A stretch of DNA of 64,000 nucleotides from Chitinophaga pinensis (GTDB lineage Bacteria > Bacteroidota > Bacteroidia > Chitinophagales > Chitinophagaceae): assembly GCF_007896845.1 (NCBI RefSeq), contig NZ_VOHS01000001.1, positions 248,001 through 312,000 of the forward strand, read 5' to 3'. The notes under the pieces are model-generated. The model saw nothing but the letters and a program-made list of their open reading frames with translations. It did not search any database and had not been told where the DNA came from. How positions within the stretch are numbered: position 1 is the first letter of the stretch; every line of letters starts with the position of its first letter. Of the stretch, positions 24,627-33,534 are shown one piece after another. The position numbers were made by a program, and so were the translations under genes.

Positions 24627-25091
24627 ATGGAAGACCAGAAAAAGAGTGATGTATATTCAAGAACGGATACCGGCAAAGTGAACCTCACCAACGAAGAATG
24701 GAAAGAGCGCTTATCTCCGGAAGTATATAATATCGCAAGGGAAAAGGGTACCGAATGGGCTTTTACAGGAAAATACTGGAATAGCAAGGATGACGGTACC
24801 TATTATTGTGCTGCCTGTGGTAACCCGCTGTTTGTATCAGACGCAAAATTTGAAAGCAGCTGTGGCTGGCCCAGCTTTTTTGAAGCGGTGACCAAAGGTA
24901 GTCTGATCTATGCACCAGACAATACACATGGCATGCATCGCACAGAAGTGATGTGCGGACGGTGCAAAGCACACCTCGGACATGTATTCGATGACGGTCC
25001 TCCTCCGACTGGGTTACGCTATTGTATCAATTCCGTTATACTGGACTTTGAAAGAGCGAAAGAGGCCGAAAATAATTTTAATGGGAAATAG
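24627..25091 (+). CDS. msrB: peptide-methionine (R)-S-oxide reductase
   Basis: A 154-residue MsrB. Zinc is held by C61/C64 (CAAC) and C110/C113 (CGRC). The family core SSCGWPSF lies at 78-84, the catalytic cysteine is C133 in RYCINSV, and LGHVFDDGPPPTGLRYC is the substrate-site stretch. It repairs oxidised methionine (R-epimer) in proteins using thioredoxin. An in-frame ATG at 24543 would add 28 residues that are not a convincing signal peptide, and a perfect promoter element sits between the two starts, so ATG 24627 is preferred. Without the extension the protein is cytoplasmic. A terminator follows directly. Confidence 0.92.
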   Translation: MEDQKKSDVYSRTDTGKVNLTNEEWKERLSPEVYNIAREKGTEWAFTGKYWNSKDDGTYYCAACGNPLFVSDAKFESSCGWPSFFEAVTKGSLIYAPDNTHGMHRTEVMCGRCKAHLGHVFDDGPPPTGLRYCINSVILDFERAKEAENNFNGK

Positions 25092-25102
25092 TAAGTCTGC
25101 GG

Positions 25103-25149
25103 ATGCCTGATTGCGGATATGGTTATTATACGTAATCAGGCATTTTTTT
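25103..25149 (+). terminator. intrinsic terminator after msrB
   Basis: ATGCCTGATT (25103-25112) pairs with AATCAGGCAT (25134-25143), followed by seven T. It overlaps the end of the convergent YciI gene. Confidence 0.85.
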
Positions 25150-25435
25150 AGGAAAGATAAGACTGTAACTCGTTGACGTAGGATGTTGGCTCAAACTCGA
25201 TAATCTCATACAATGCCAGCTGGTATTTGTCCAGTGGATCTTCAGTGATAATTTGCTCTACTTCTTTACGGCTTGATGCTTTACAAATGATCAATCCCCC
25301 TGATTTCGGCTTACGGCGTCCAGCCAGAATAAATTGCCCGCTCTTATAGAACTTCTCCAGAAAAGCTCTGTGTTGCTCCATATAATGCTCTACGGCAGCT
25401 ACCGGACGGATGTATTGTAAAAGAATTAAGAACAT
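25148..25435 (-). CDS. YciI-family protein
   Basis: A 95-residue protein of the YciI-like (ferredoxin-fold) family: MFLILLQYIRP at the start, EHYMEQHRAFLEKFYKSGQFILAG with the conserved His and Gly, then GGLIICKASSRKEVEQIITEDP and a final strand ALYEIIEFEP. Family members are small dimeric proteins whose His-Asp pair suggests an enzymatic role, mostly uncharacterised. It is a single gene, convergent with msrB, with a perfect promoter element upstream (25488-25495). Confidence 0.87.
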   Translation of the reverse strand: MFLILLQYIRPVAAVEHYMEQHRAFLEKFYKSGQFILAGRRKPKSGGLIICKASSRKEVEQIITEDPLDKYQLALYEIIEFEPTSYVNELQSYLS

Positions 25436-25487
25436 AACAGCGTTTCAATAATAGGATTTAGAATCATTTAGAGACCTCATTATATTG

Positions 25488-25495
25488 CAAAGGTA
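25488..25495 (-). promoter_or_regulatory. -7 element of the YciI gene
   Basis: TACCTTTG on the reverse strand matches TAnnTTTG fully, 52 bases before ATG 25435. Confidence 0.6.
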
Positions 25496-25699
25496 TAAAA
25501 CTATTGCAGCTTTTATTTTTATAATAATAGCGTAGAAATGAATGTTTTATCACAATATTTCATGACAACCCCCGTTGGATGCCCAAATGCTAATATATGA
25601 ATAAAATCGCTAATTTATATAAGGCCCCTATAAGGTAGTAAACGAAAAAGAGAGTATTTTAGCGTCCAATTCACTCATTTTTAATTTTATCCCCCGATT

Positions 25700-27475
25700 A
25701 TGACAAAAATGTTTTCCAAAGCTTTGTTAGCCGCATCGGCCATCGCGATCCTGCTATCCTCCTGTTCCAAAGTACCGGAACAGAGTAAATACATTCCTAA
25801 GACAGCCAGCGTTGTGGTAAGTGTAAACAGTAAGGAAATCAGTAAAAAGCTGATTACCAACGGTATTACAATGGATAAGCTTTTCGCTGCAGTACAGGAA
25901 AAGGATTCGCTTAGCGAAGCGCAGAAGTTCTGGAAGGATATTGAGAATTCAGGGCTCGACCTGCAGGCTAACTCCTTCGTATCAGTAGTATACAACAAGG
26001 AAGCTTCTTATGTGGCGCTGACCGGCGGACTGAAAGATGCAGACAAATTTGAAGATTATCTGAAAAAGAATGTCAGCAACTTCTCTCTGCAAACAAAGTC
26101 TGACTATAAATACATCCTGGAAGAAAAACAGGAAGCGGTGATCGCATGGAATAAAAGCACCGTTATCTATCTGAAAGGAACAGAAGGAGATGCTATGCAG
26201 AAAGCACTGCCTCCGGGCGCTATGCCTCCGGTGCCAGGTGCAGATACAGATAGCGAAGAGTCCGCAGATTCCAACACTGCTCAACCAGCAGCGCTCGTTA
26301 CTACAGAAGGTGCTCAGCAATGGGTAGCTGAAGTAGACCACCTTTTCCACCTGAAAAAAGAGGAAACTGCGGGTTCTATCGAAGCGTTCAATGATCTGCT
26401 GAAAAATAATGCAGACGTTAGCCTGTATGTAAATCCGGAGCCAATCTACAGCGCACAGGCTGCGATGATGCCAGCTAATCTGAAAACATTGCTGGCTGGT
26501 TGCTACTACACAGGTGCGGTAAATTTTGATAAAGGTAAGATCGTTGTTGAAGGAACTTCTTATGTAGGAAAAGACCTCGCTGCTATCTACAAGAAATATG
26601 GCAACATGGAAGCTGATCTGGACATGTTGCAGAAATATCCTTCCCAGAATATCACCGGTTTCCTCGTATATGGCTTTGACTTCCGCATGATCGGCGATAT
26701 CGTGAAAAGCACCGGTCTGGATGGTATTGCAAATATGGGTCTGCAAAGTTCAGGTCTGACACTGGACGATATCCTGAATGCATTCAAAGGACAACTGGTA
26801 TTCGTAGCTTCTGACTTCGAAATGAAGAAAAAAGCAAGTCTGTATGACGGCGATTCTACCACCTCTCCTGAATCTAAATGGGTATTTGCGATGAAAGTAG
26901 GCGATAAGGCTGCTTTTGACAAAGTAATGAATTCTCCGATGCTGAAAGGTTTCTTCACCAAACAAGGTGATGGTTACGCGTTGACGCAAAACTTCCCGGG
27001 TATGCCTGCTATCTCTATTACTGATAAACTGGTAACAAGTGCTTCTGACTCAGCATTACTGCAAGAGTATCTGGCTGGTAAAGGTAAAGCGGGTGGTCTG
27101 GATAATAGTTTCGTAAGCAAGATCAAAGGTAATCCGATGGGCGCTTATGTAAACTTCGAGAAGATCGTCAATAATATCCCGGATAGCGAAATCCCGGCAG
27201 AAGGCAGACCTTTGGCTGGTAAATTCAAAAACCTGCTGAAAGACATGACTGCAATCAGTAACTCTTTCGATGGTAAAACACAGCATTCTGAAATCGTGCT
27301 GAACTTCAAAAATGAAAACGAAAACAGTCTTGTGCAACTGGTAAATCTGGGCACTGAAACTGCTAAGTTCATTGAAGAATCAAAGAAAGCAGAAGCTGCT
27401 CCGCTTGATAGCGTTGTGTCTGTAACAGACAGCGCGGCACTGCCTGTAGACGCTGCTGAAGCAGACAAAAAATAA
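25700..27475 (+). CDS. DUF4836-family lipoprotein
   Basis: A 591-residue protein with a lipoprotein signal (hydrophobic AIAILLSS, then CSKVPEQ; cysteine at about residue 22). The start of the mature part, YIPKTASVVVSVNSKEISKKL, and the recurring FEDYLKK and VYNKEASYVALTGG segments are typical of DUF4836, a Bacteroidota family of cell-envelope lipoproteins of unknown function. A long stretch near residues 165-205 is rich in Pro, Asp, Ser and Ala and is probably a linker. It is monocistronic, with a hairpin terminator 23 bases after the stop. Confidence 0.85.
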   Translation: MTKMFSKALLAASAIAILLSSCSKVPEQSKYIPKTASVVVSVNSKEISKKLITNGITMDKLFAAVQEKDSLSEAQKFWKDIENSGLDLQANSFVSVVYNKEASYVALTGGLKDADKFEDYLKKNVSNFSLQTKSDYKYILEEKQEAVIAWNKSTVIYLKGTEGDAMQKALPPGAMPPVPGADTDSEESADSNTAQPAALVTTEGAQQWVAEVDHLFHLKKEETAGSIEAFNDLLKNNADVSLYVNPEPIYSAQAAMMPANLKTLLAGCYYTGAVNFDKGKIVVEGTSYVGKDLAAIYKKYGNMEADLDMLQKYPSQNITGFLVYGFDFRMIGDIVKSTGLDGIANMGLQSSGLTLDDILNAFKGQLVFVASDFEMKKKASLYDGDSTTSPESKWVFAMKVGDKAAFDKVMNSPMLKGFFTKQGDGYALTQNFPGMPAISITDKLVTSASDSALLQEYLAGKGKAGGLDNSFVSKIKGNPMGAYVNFEKIVNNIPDSEIPAEGRPLAGKFKNLLKDMTAISNSFDGKTQHSEIVLNFKNENENSLVQLVNLGTETAKFIEESKKAEAAPLDSVVSVTDSAALPVDAAEADKK

Positions 27476-27497
27476 CCTGATTACAGAAGATAACGGG

Positions 27498-27540
27498 AAT
27501 GTCCATGGAGGGTACAACCACCATGGACATTTTCATTTGG
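27498..27540 (+). terminator. hairpin terminator after the DUF4836 gene
   Basis: AATGTCCATGG (27498-27508) pairs with CCATGGACATT (27521-27531), followed by TTCATTT. The T-run is modest. Confidence 0.7.
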
Positions 27541-27583
27541 AAAAAGCTCTATATTGAGTCATCATTTCAAGAACACCAGTTAC

Positions 27584-28234
27584 ATGCAGATACAGTTAGA
27601 TAACCTGGTGCCTGTTCCGTTGCGGGACAAGATCCTGCAACGATCCTCAGACGTCTGGAACAGGCAGATAACATTTACCCCGGGTAATTTCATCAAAATA
27701 AAAGCGCCTTCGGGTACCGGTAAAACGACACTCGTGCATTACCTGTATCATATCAGAACGGATTATACAGGTCAGGTACTGGTGGATGGTCAGCCATGGT
27801 CAGCGCATTCCAAAGCTACCATTGCCACGATGCGTCAGGAACGGATAAGTGTCATATTTCAGGACCTGCGTGTATTCGAACAGTTAACCGCCGGAGAGAA
27901 TATTGAATTGAAAAGAGTAATGAACGGTCAACCCTACTGCACAGCTGAAAAAGTAGCAGAGATGGCCGCAAAACTGAATATCACGCATATACTGCATCAG
28001 AGCGGACGTACGCTTTCTTATGGCGAACGCCAGCGTGTGGCAATCATCAGGGCACTGGTACAACCTTTTCAATGGCTGATCATGGATGAACCATTCAGTC
28101 ATCTGGATGAGGAAAATGCACAACGTGCAGCACAGCTCATCGCAGAAGAATGTAAAGCGCGTAAAGCAGGATTTATTTTAACAGATCTGGATAACGATAC
28201 CAGATTTGCATATGATATACATTATAACTTATGA
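27584..28234 (+). CDS. ABC transporter ATP-binding protein
   Basis: A 216-residue nucleotide-binding subunit: Walker A APSGTGKTT (41-49), Q-loop VIFQDLR (90-96), signature LSYGERQ (144-150) and Walker B WLIMDEP (164-170). The size and its overlap with an FtsX-like permease (stop 28234, permease ATG 28231) place it in the LolD/MacB/FtsE group. The switch-loop histidine that normally follows the last strand appears as aspartate (ILTDLDND, near residue 200). Such transporters work mechanically on envelope substrates such as lipoproteins. ATG 27584 is preferred over TTG 27554. Confidence 0.9.
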   Translation: MQIQLDNLVPVPLRDKILQRSSDVWNRQITFTPGNFIKIKAPSGTGKTTLVHYLYHIRTDYTGQVLVDGQPWSAHSKATIATMRQERISVIFQDLRVFEQLTAGENIELKRVMNGQPYCTAEKVAEMAAKLNITHILHQSGRTLSYGERQRVAIIRALVQPFQWLIMDEPFSHLDEENAQRAAQLIAEECKARKAGFILTDLDNDTRFAYDIHYNL

Positions 28235-29429
28235 TGCCATCCTTTTACCAGTTACTCAAAAAAATTATTCAGACCGGTATTGGCAGGTCCCGTCTTATAA
28301 TGGCCACCGGCGGATTAGGCATTGCCATGATCTTGCTCCTGATCGCAATACAGGCTCATTCCGACTTTGACCAGTTGTTATACAGTCAGCAGAACGCGAA
28401 TGAAAGCGCAGACTTTCTTGTGATCAATAAAAAGATCACAAACGCAATGATGGGACAACGTGGACAAAGCATGTTTACCGCTGCTGAAATTGCGGATATC
28501 AAGCAACAATCCTTTGTGGAGGCATTCGGATTTATCACCTCCAATCAGTATAAAGTAACCGCTGCCGCACCCGGTGATCTGCATTTCTACACAGATATGT
28601 TCTTTGAATCCGTTCCAGATACTTTTATCGATGTGAAAAATGAAGAATGGAAATGGACACCTGCTGATAATACCATCCCTATTATCCTGCCAAACGATTT
28701 TCTCAACCTCTATAACTTTGGTTTTGCGTTGAGTCAGGATCTGCCACAGATCTCACAGGAAACAGTGAAGGCAATCCCCATGAAAATAACAATCTCACAG
28801 GGTTTACTGACGCAGGAATTTACAGGACGTATTGTTGGGTTTTCTGACCGTATATCTAGTTTTCTGGTACCCGGCAGTTTTATGGAATGGGCGAATGCGA
28901 AGTTTGGTAATGGAGTGGTTGCATCTCCTTCCCGTGTGATCATCAAAACGAAGGATCCATCTAACCCGGCACTCGTTAAATATCTGGACGATAAAGGATA
29001 TAATACTAATCAGGACAAGATCAAATACAGTAAGACAAAATTAATCGTACAGACCATCGTATCTGTTATCGGCTTCTTCGGTTTGATTCTGTTGTTGTTT
29101 GCATTGCTGGTTTTCAGCATGTTCGTTCAGCTGGTGATTGCAAGCTGTAAAAAGAAATACAACTACTGGTTACATTGGGTACTGCTCCTCGTCAGTTACA
29201 ACGATACCTGATGCGTCAGTTCGTGCCTTTGTATATTGCTATAGGTATTGTTGCATTGCTGCTCGTAGCTGCCTTGCAATGGTGGGCTTCAAAACAGCTG
29301 GCCGGATATGATATGGTCATCTCTCCATGGATCGCTGCTGGTACCGGTATTGCAGCTGTCATCGTTATTGGACTGGTATATATTGTCAACAGGATCAATA
29401 TACGGAAGAACATTAATGCAATCAGCTGA
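28231..29429 (+). pseudogene. FtsX-like ABC permease with an apparent -1 frameshift
   Basis: The first part (28231-29211) has one N-terminal helix, a large extracytoplasmic domain (residues about 50-265) and a second helix ending MFVQLVIASC at codon 306. It then continues with a non-family tail (YNYWLHW...) to a stop. The correct continuation is in the -1 frame: restoring one base in the A-run 29149-29153 gives CKKEIQLLVTLGTAPRQLQRY, followed by two more helices to 29429. The repaired protein would have about 400 residues and four helices, like LolC/MacB permeases. This may be a true mutation, a sequencing error, or slippage at the A-run. Four-base overlap with the ATPase gene shows one operon. 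Confidence 0.82.
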
Positions 29430-29462
29430 TAAATTGTTTCACATACTTAAACTATAAAGAAG

Positions 29463-29765
29463 ATGTTTGTACACGTTGTAAATTTCTGGCTGAAGCCAGG
29501 TCTTTCAGAAGAAGATATCAAGAAATTCGAAGAAGGCGTACAGTCTCTGAAAGCGATTGAATCACTGGTGATGTTCAACGTAGGTAAGCCTGCAGCAACC
29601 GATCGTCCTGTAATTGATAAGAGCTATAGCTATTGTGAGTTGACCGTATTCAATGATGAAGCAGGCCACGATATCTATCAGCAACATCCTGTGCACCTGG
29701 CATTTGTAGAAAACTGCAAACACCTGTGGGAAAAGGTACTGATCTATGATTCTGAAACAATCTGA
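29463..29765 (+). CDS. Dabb (stress-responsive A/B barrel) domain protein
   Basis: A 100-residue single-domain protein. MFVHVVNFWLKPGLSEEDIKKFEEGV opens with the beta-strand and helix pattern of the Dabb dimeric alpha/beta-barrel family. The conserved HPVHLAFVENCKHLWEKVLIYD closes it. Bacterial members are small dimers, mostly of unknown function. It starts 33 bases after the permease end and is followed by a very strong terminator, so it may be the last gene of that transcript or have its own promoter. Confidence 0.87.
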   Translation: MFVHVVNFWLKPGLSEEDIKKFEEGVQSLKAIESLVMFNVGKPAATDRPVIDKSYSYCELTVFNDEAGHDIYQQHPVHLAFVENCKHLWEKVLIYDSETI

Positions 29766-29779
29766 TGAATCTCACTAAT

Positions 29780-29834
29780 CATCGCAAATAAAAAACAGGC
29801 ACCTCATAGAAGTGCCTGTTTTTTATTTGCGATG
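29780..29834. terminator. long bidirectional terminator
   Basis: A 23-bp perfect inverted repeat (29780-29802 with 29812-29834) around a nine-base loop. The GC core (CAGGCAC) is flanked by A- and T-runs, so it can end both the Dabb transcript and the convergent DUF3857 transcript. Confidence 0.93.
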
Positions 29835-29852
29835 AGCGATTATGATATACTT

Positions 29853-32408
29853 TTAATTGCTTTCGTAAGGCATAATAAAGGTCTCTTTCACCTGCTTTGA
29901 TTTTAGCATGTAGGGGATCAATACGGCAGCCACTATGGACGACTGCATAATGATCTGAACAGATGCATCCGCCCAGCCTTTTCTTTCATAGACATAGTTA
30001 AACACCAGAATATCTGCCAGATTGAACAGCAGATAGAAGATAATAAATGCAACCAATGCCTTCGGAAAAGTATCGCGTTTTTTCAGTAAAAGAGAGACCA
30101 GCAACAGATTAAAAACAAGCATACATATCACGCCTGCCAGTTCCGTTACCAACAATAGCTGAAGCAACGAAGTACTATGTGTCGCGTTAGTAAGTTTGTC
30201 CAGCTGTAACCAGATATTATTGCTGAAAATATCCATATTGATCAACGTATAAAATGTCTTTACCGGCATCAGGAAAATAGCGATGGCGATCAATACCAGA
30301 AAACCATTAATAGCAGGAGGGTAGTAGGCTGCCTGCGCCGGCTGAAATGATATTTTATAGAAGCGGAGTGCATGGTGCGTAAACACGCCAGCAAAGAAAA
30401 TAGTCAATCCGATGATAAACCAGTTGATACCCTGAGAAGGCGCTTCGCTCTGAGCTTTTCCTTCCATGTCCCAGTAAAAAACAAACCCCAGGAAATCATC
30501 TATCTTCTTTCGGTCTTTGATATAAGTATCCAGGAAGTTGACAGGAATGTGATCCTGATAGGTTTCAAAAGTATAGTGTAGTGTAACGATATTATCTCTT
30601 ACAGAAGGAACGAAATGAAGCGCGTAATACGGATTTTTGATGTGCAGTTCTTCTTCATTAATGCTCCATGCAGATGGCATTTCTATAGTAATAGTATAAT
30701 CCTGTGAAAATGGATATCTCATTGCCAGTGGCGCTGTTTTTTTATCCTCTTCTTCTGCATAAGCAGGTAAAACATCGCGTAACAGATTTGCTTTTACGTT
30801 GAAGTCGATACGGTTTATTCTGGCACTGTCTGTTTTCCATGGTGTATGTAACAGATAGTTTTCTCTTATTTCTATACGGTCGTCATCTTCATTGTCAATC
30901 ACGCGGAGCGAAGAATCAATGCTCACACTACCGTAAATATTCTTGTAATAGTTTAGAAATGTATTCTCATTATCCTTCCGGCTACTATTGGCAAGCAGGT
31001 CACGCTGGTCATCTGCATATTGCATCGTGAAGACAGATGTGACGGAAAGTCGGCCGGCATTGGACTGGTCAGAAGGAAGCTGAAAATGTTCATGTACGAC
31101 GGTTTTACCATTGGCAATATTTTTCACGGGTGTAAACCCGTTTTTGCCCGCCGGATCAATGATCAGTCCCTGTTGAAAATCGGAAATGGTCAGCGCTGCA
31201 AGGTTACCCCGTTGGAAACTTGTGGTGGCATCAATCCAGTAATCTTTGTCATTTAGTCTCGCATACACAATTGCGTGATCAAATATATCCGGTGCCGGAA
31301 GGAAGTCTGCCACACGTCCCTTATTGTAAGAATCAACGTAGGCCATACTGGCGTAAATACCATTCGCTTTCAGGATTGTGGCCAGTAACAGAGATTTATC
31401 TTTACAGTCTCCAAAACGTTGCATAAGTATTTTATCCGGTGTATTGGGACGGTGAGAGTATTCTCCCATTTCGATGCCCATATAACGGATATCATCCTGC
31501 ACGAAACGGATTGCTTTTAGCATGTACGTTTCCTTGTTCTTGTGTGACTCTCTTTTCAGTTCTGCGATCTTTGCTTTCAGTGCTGCACCGGGAGGGGGAA
31601 TTTTATTAACGCGGTCACCCCATTTGATCACTTCCATCCAGTCCCTGTATTCTGTTGCCTGTACGGTCGGATAGTTGTCATACCAGCTGGGAGCATCTTC
31701 TTCACTTTCCGGGGCCTGTATATTGGTCATTTCCCATTTATAGACCTGCATATTATTGACCATCTGCCGGTCAGGCATAGGAGCGCCATTAAAGGTCTTA
31801 AAGAAGATCTCTCTGGCAGGATCTGTAATGATGCTTCTATGAAAATTAACAATAGGACTGGGAGAGGCGAGATAAAAAAGGCTGGTAAATTTATGCTCAA
31901 ATATCGGGTTGTTACCCTCGATGGTATAAGCCAATTCTATCTGGTCACCTTTGCGTACATCTTCCAGTATATAGTAAGCGGTATAAAGACCACTGTAGAT
32001 AAATCGGGAGAGATCGTCTTCCTGTTGCAGTATTTTAAATTTGGATGCCTGCAACTGGTTGATCAGTTTTCCTTTTCTTCTGATAAGGATTTTATGAAAG
32101 AGCAGCTTTTCGTACACCGGGTCATAATCAACCTTGATCTCTGCGGCATTCTGAATACCCGCTTCGGAGACGATTTGTTTGATTTCGTGCCGGTATATAG
32201 CTGATTGTTCTACATGCTGTTGTTCTTCAAACAGCAGCATATAATAACCGTTACTGACATCGCGGGCATCTGGCTCCTGCTTCAGATCCGGTTTATAGGG
32301 AACCCGCCAGGAGGGTTCCGGTGTAATAGAAAAGTTTTTTTGCTGCGCGCCGGACCTGGCAGCAGCGCAACATATGAATAAGATAAGGATCGGAAGTATC
32401 CGGTGCAT
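29853..32408 (-). CDS. DUF3857 / transglutaminase-like / DUF2569 membrane protein
   Basis: An 851-residue protein. A signal peptide (MHRILPILILFICCAAARSGA) is followed by a DUF3857 domain (about residues 50-215). Next is a transglutaminase-like papain-fold domain with the catalytic triad in RFGDCKDKS (Cys, near residue 333), FDHAIVY (His) and YWIDATT (Asp), all intact. A beta-rich region follows. The last 160 residues hold about five membrane helices, with PPAINGFLVLIAIAIFL resembling DUF2569. The enzyme part should face the periplasm, acting as peptidase or amide transferase on an unknown substrate. It is the third gene of a reverse-strand operon (16 bases after DUF2891). Confidence 0.87.
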   Translation of the reverse strand: MHRILPILILFICCAAARSGAQQKNFSITPEPSWRVPYKPDLKQEPDARDVSNGYYMLLFEEQQHVEQSAIYRHEIKQIVSEAGIQNAAEIKVDYDPVYEKLLFHKILIRRKGKLINQLQASKFKILQQEDDLSRFIYSGLYTAYYILEDVRKGDQIELAYTIEGNNPIFEHKFTSLFYLASPSPIVNFHRSIITDPAREIFFKTFNGAPMPDRQMVNNMQVYKWEMTNIQAPESEEDAPSWYDNYPTVQATEYRDWMEVIKWGDRVNKIPPPGAALKAKIAELKRESHKNKETYMLKAIRFVQDDIRYMGIEMGEYSHRPNTPDKILMQRFGDCKDKSLLLATILKANGIYASMAYVDSYNKGRVADFLPAPDIFDHAIVYARLNDKDYWIDATTSFQRGNLAALTISDFQQGLIIDPAGKNGFTPVKNIANGKTVVHEHFQLPSDQSNAGRLSVTSVFTMQYADDQRDLLANSSRKDNENTFLNYYKNIYGSVSIDSSLRVIDNEDDDRIEIRENYLLHTPWKTDSARINRIDFNVKANLLRDVLPAYAEEEDKKTAPLAMRYPFSQDYTITIEMPSAWSINEEELHIKNPYYALHFVPSVRDNIVTLHYTFETYQDHIPVNFLDTYIKDRKKIDDFLGFVFYWDMEGKAQSEAPSQGINWFIIGLTIFFAGVFTHHALRFYKISFQPAQAAYYPPAINGFLVLIAIAIFLMPVKTFYTLINMDIFSNNIWLQLDKLTNATHSTSLLQLLLVTELAGVICMLVFNLLLVSLLLKKRDTFPKALVAFIIFYLLFNLADILVFNYVYERKGWADASVQIIMQSSIVAAVLIPYMLKSKQVKETFIMPYESN

Positions 32409-32424
32409 AGGGATAAAATAGGCA

Positions 32425-33531
32425 TTAATTGTTCTCTGTGGTCAGCGCATATACTGCGAAGGAAGCCAGCCAGTGTTCTCCTGCATAATCGCCGCTGGCT
32501 ACGTGCGGGATGGCGGCTTCAAGGTGCAGATTCGCCAACCGGAGAATTGCGTCCCGGTTTTCTGTTGTATGACGTGCAATGCCGTACAGGCACCAGGCCC
32601 TGCTCAGATTTAAGCCGTACAGATGTACGAGTTTACCGTCGGTGAGGTCTTTTACCTGCGCTACCTTAAATGCGGTAATATCTTTGGCAAATAAATCAGG
32701 CAGGAATGCTTTGATCCATTGCTGGTATTCTGCCGCCGGCAGTATACGCCACATCAGGTCTGCTTCTTCGAGGCAGGGAGAAAGGAAATCGTAGCCACCT
32801 GGTTCCCACGCAACAGGACAATTCTTATCAGCTGCATAGAAACGGATCGCTGCCTGACGGATCGCGTTTTGTAAGTCGGTGTCTTTTGCGGTGACAGCAT
32901 AGTCCCACGCGAGAGAAAGACCGAAAGCAAGATTTGTGTGTTCTCCTACACGAATAGGATACATCAGTTTACCGAGGAAATCAACATATGCTTTAGCAAA
33001 CTGCGAAGCCAGTGGCTGTACATTGGTCGCCAGTTCTTTTCCCAGCGGTGTATTCCAGGTCAGCAGTTCCCTTTGCAACTGTAGTAACCAACTCCAGCCG
33101 TAGATACGTTCAAAGCCTTTATTTTCTTTGTTTTTAAACAGCGCTTGTTCCTGTTTGATATTAGCCGCCGTCAGGTTTTGTGACAGTTTGGTAATGATCT
33201 CTTTTTCTTTAGTCATGCCGGGGAACGACTTGAGCAATCGTACCAGCATCCAGTGGCCGTGCACGCTGCTGTGCCAGTCGTAGCAACCATAAAATGCCGG
33301 GTGATAGTTCCGCGGATTGATCACGAGAGAACTGTCAGAAAATACGACACCTGTTTTATAAGGAAACTCCTGCTGCATGCAGCGGAGCGGTAATTCGGCC
33401 AGATGTGCGGCACCCTGGGCTGTAAGGTCCAGTAAGCCGTTGCTTTTGCGTGTATAATATGCCTGTTGTGCAAATGATGCTGGCATGAGAAAGCCGGTTA
33501 TAAGAGAAAGGAGAATGAGTTTTTTCTTCAC
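32425..33531 (-). CDS. secreted DUF2891-family protein
   Basis: A 368-residue protein with a Sec signal (MKKKLILLSLITGFLMPASFA, cut before QQA). The core is mostly helical, with the conserved family segments HPAFYGCYDWHSSVHGHWMLVRLL (around residues 75-100), HTNLAFGLSLAWDYA and FLSPCLEEADLMWRIL, then LNLSRAWCLYGIA. This is DUF2891, whose alpha/alpha-barrel look and conserved His, Trp, Asp and Glu suggest a glycan-active enzyme, but no function is established. It starts three bases after the upstream gene's stop, so it is translated from the same operon. Confidence 0.83.
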   Translation of the reverse strand: MKKKLILLSLITGFLMPASFAQQAYYTRKSNGLLDLTAQGAAHLAELPLRCMQQEFPYKTGVVFSDSSLVINPRNYHPAFYGCYDWHSSVHGHWMLVRLLKSFPGMTKEKEIITKLSQNLTAANIKQEQALFKNKENKGFERIYGWSWLLQLQRELLTWNTPLGKELATNVQPLASQFAKAYVDFLGKLMYPIRVGEHTNLAFGLSLAWDYAVTAKDTDLQNAIRQAAIRFYAADKNCPVAWEPGGYDFLSPCLEEADLMWRILPAAEYQQWIKAFLPDLFAKDITAFKVAQVKDLTDGKLVHLYGLNLSRAWCLYGIARHTTENRDAILRLANLHLEAAIPHVASGDYAGEHWLASFAVYALTTENN

Positions 33532-33534
33532 TGT

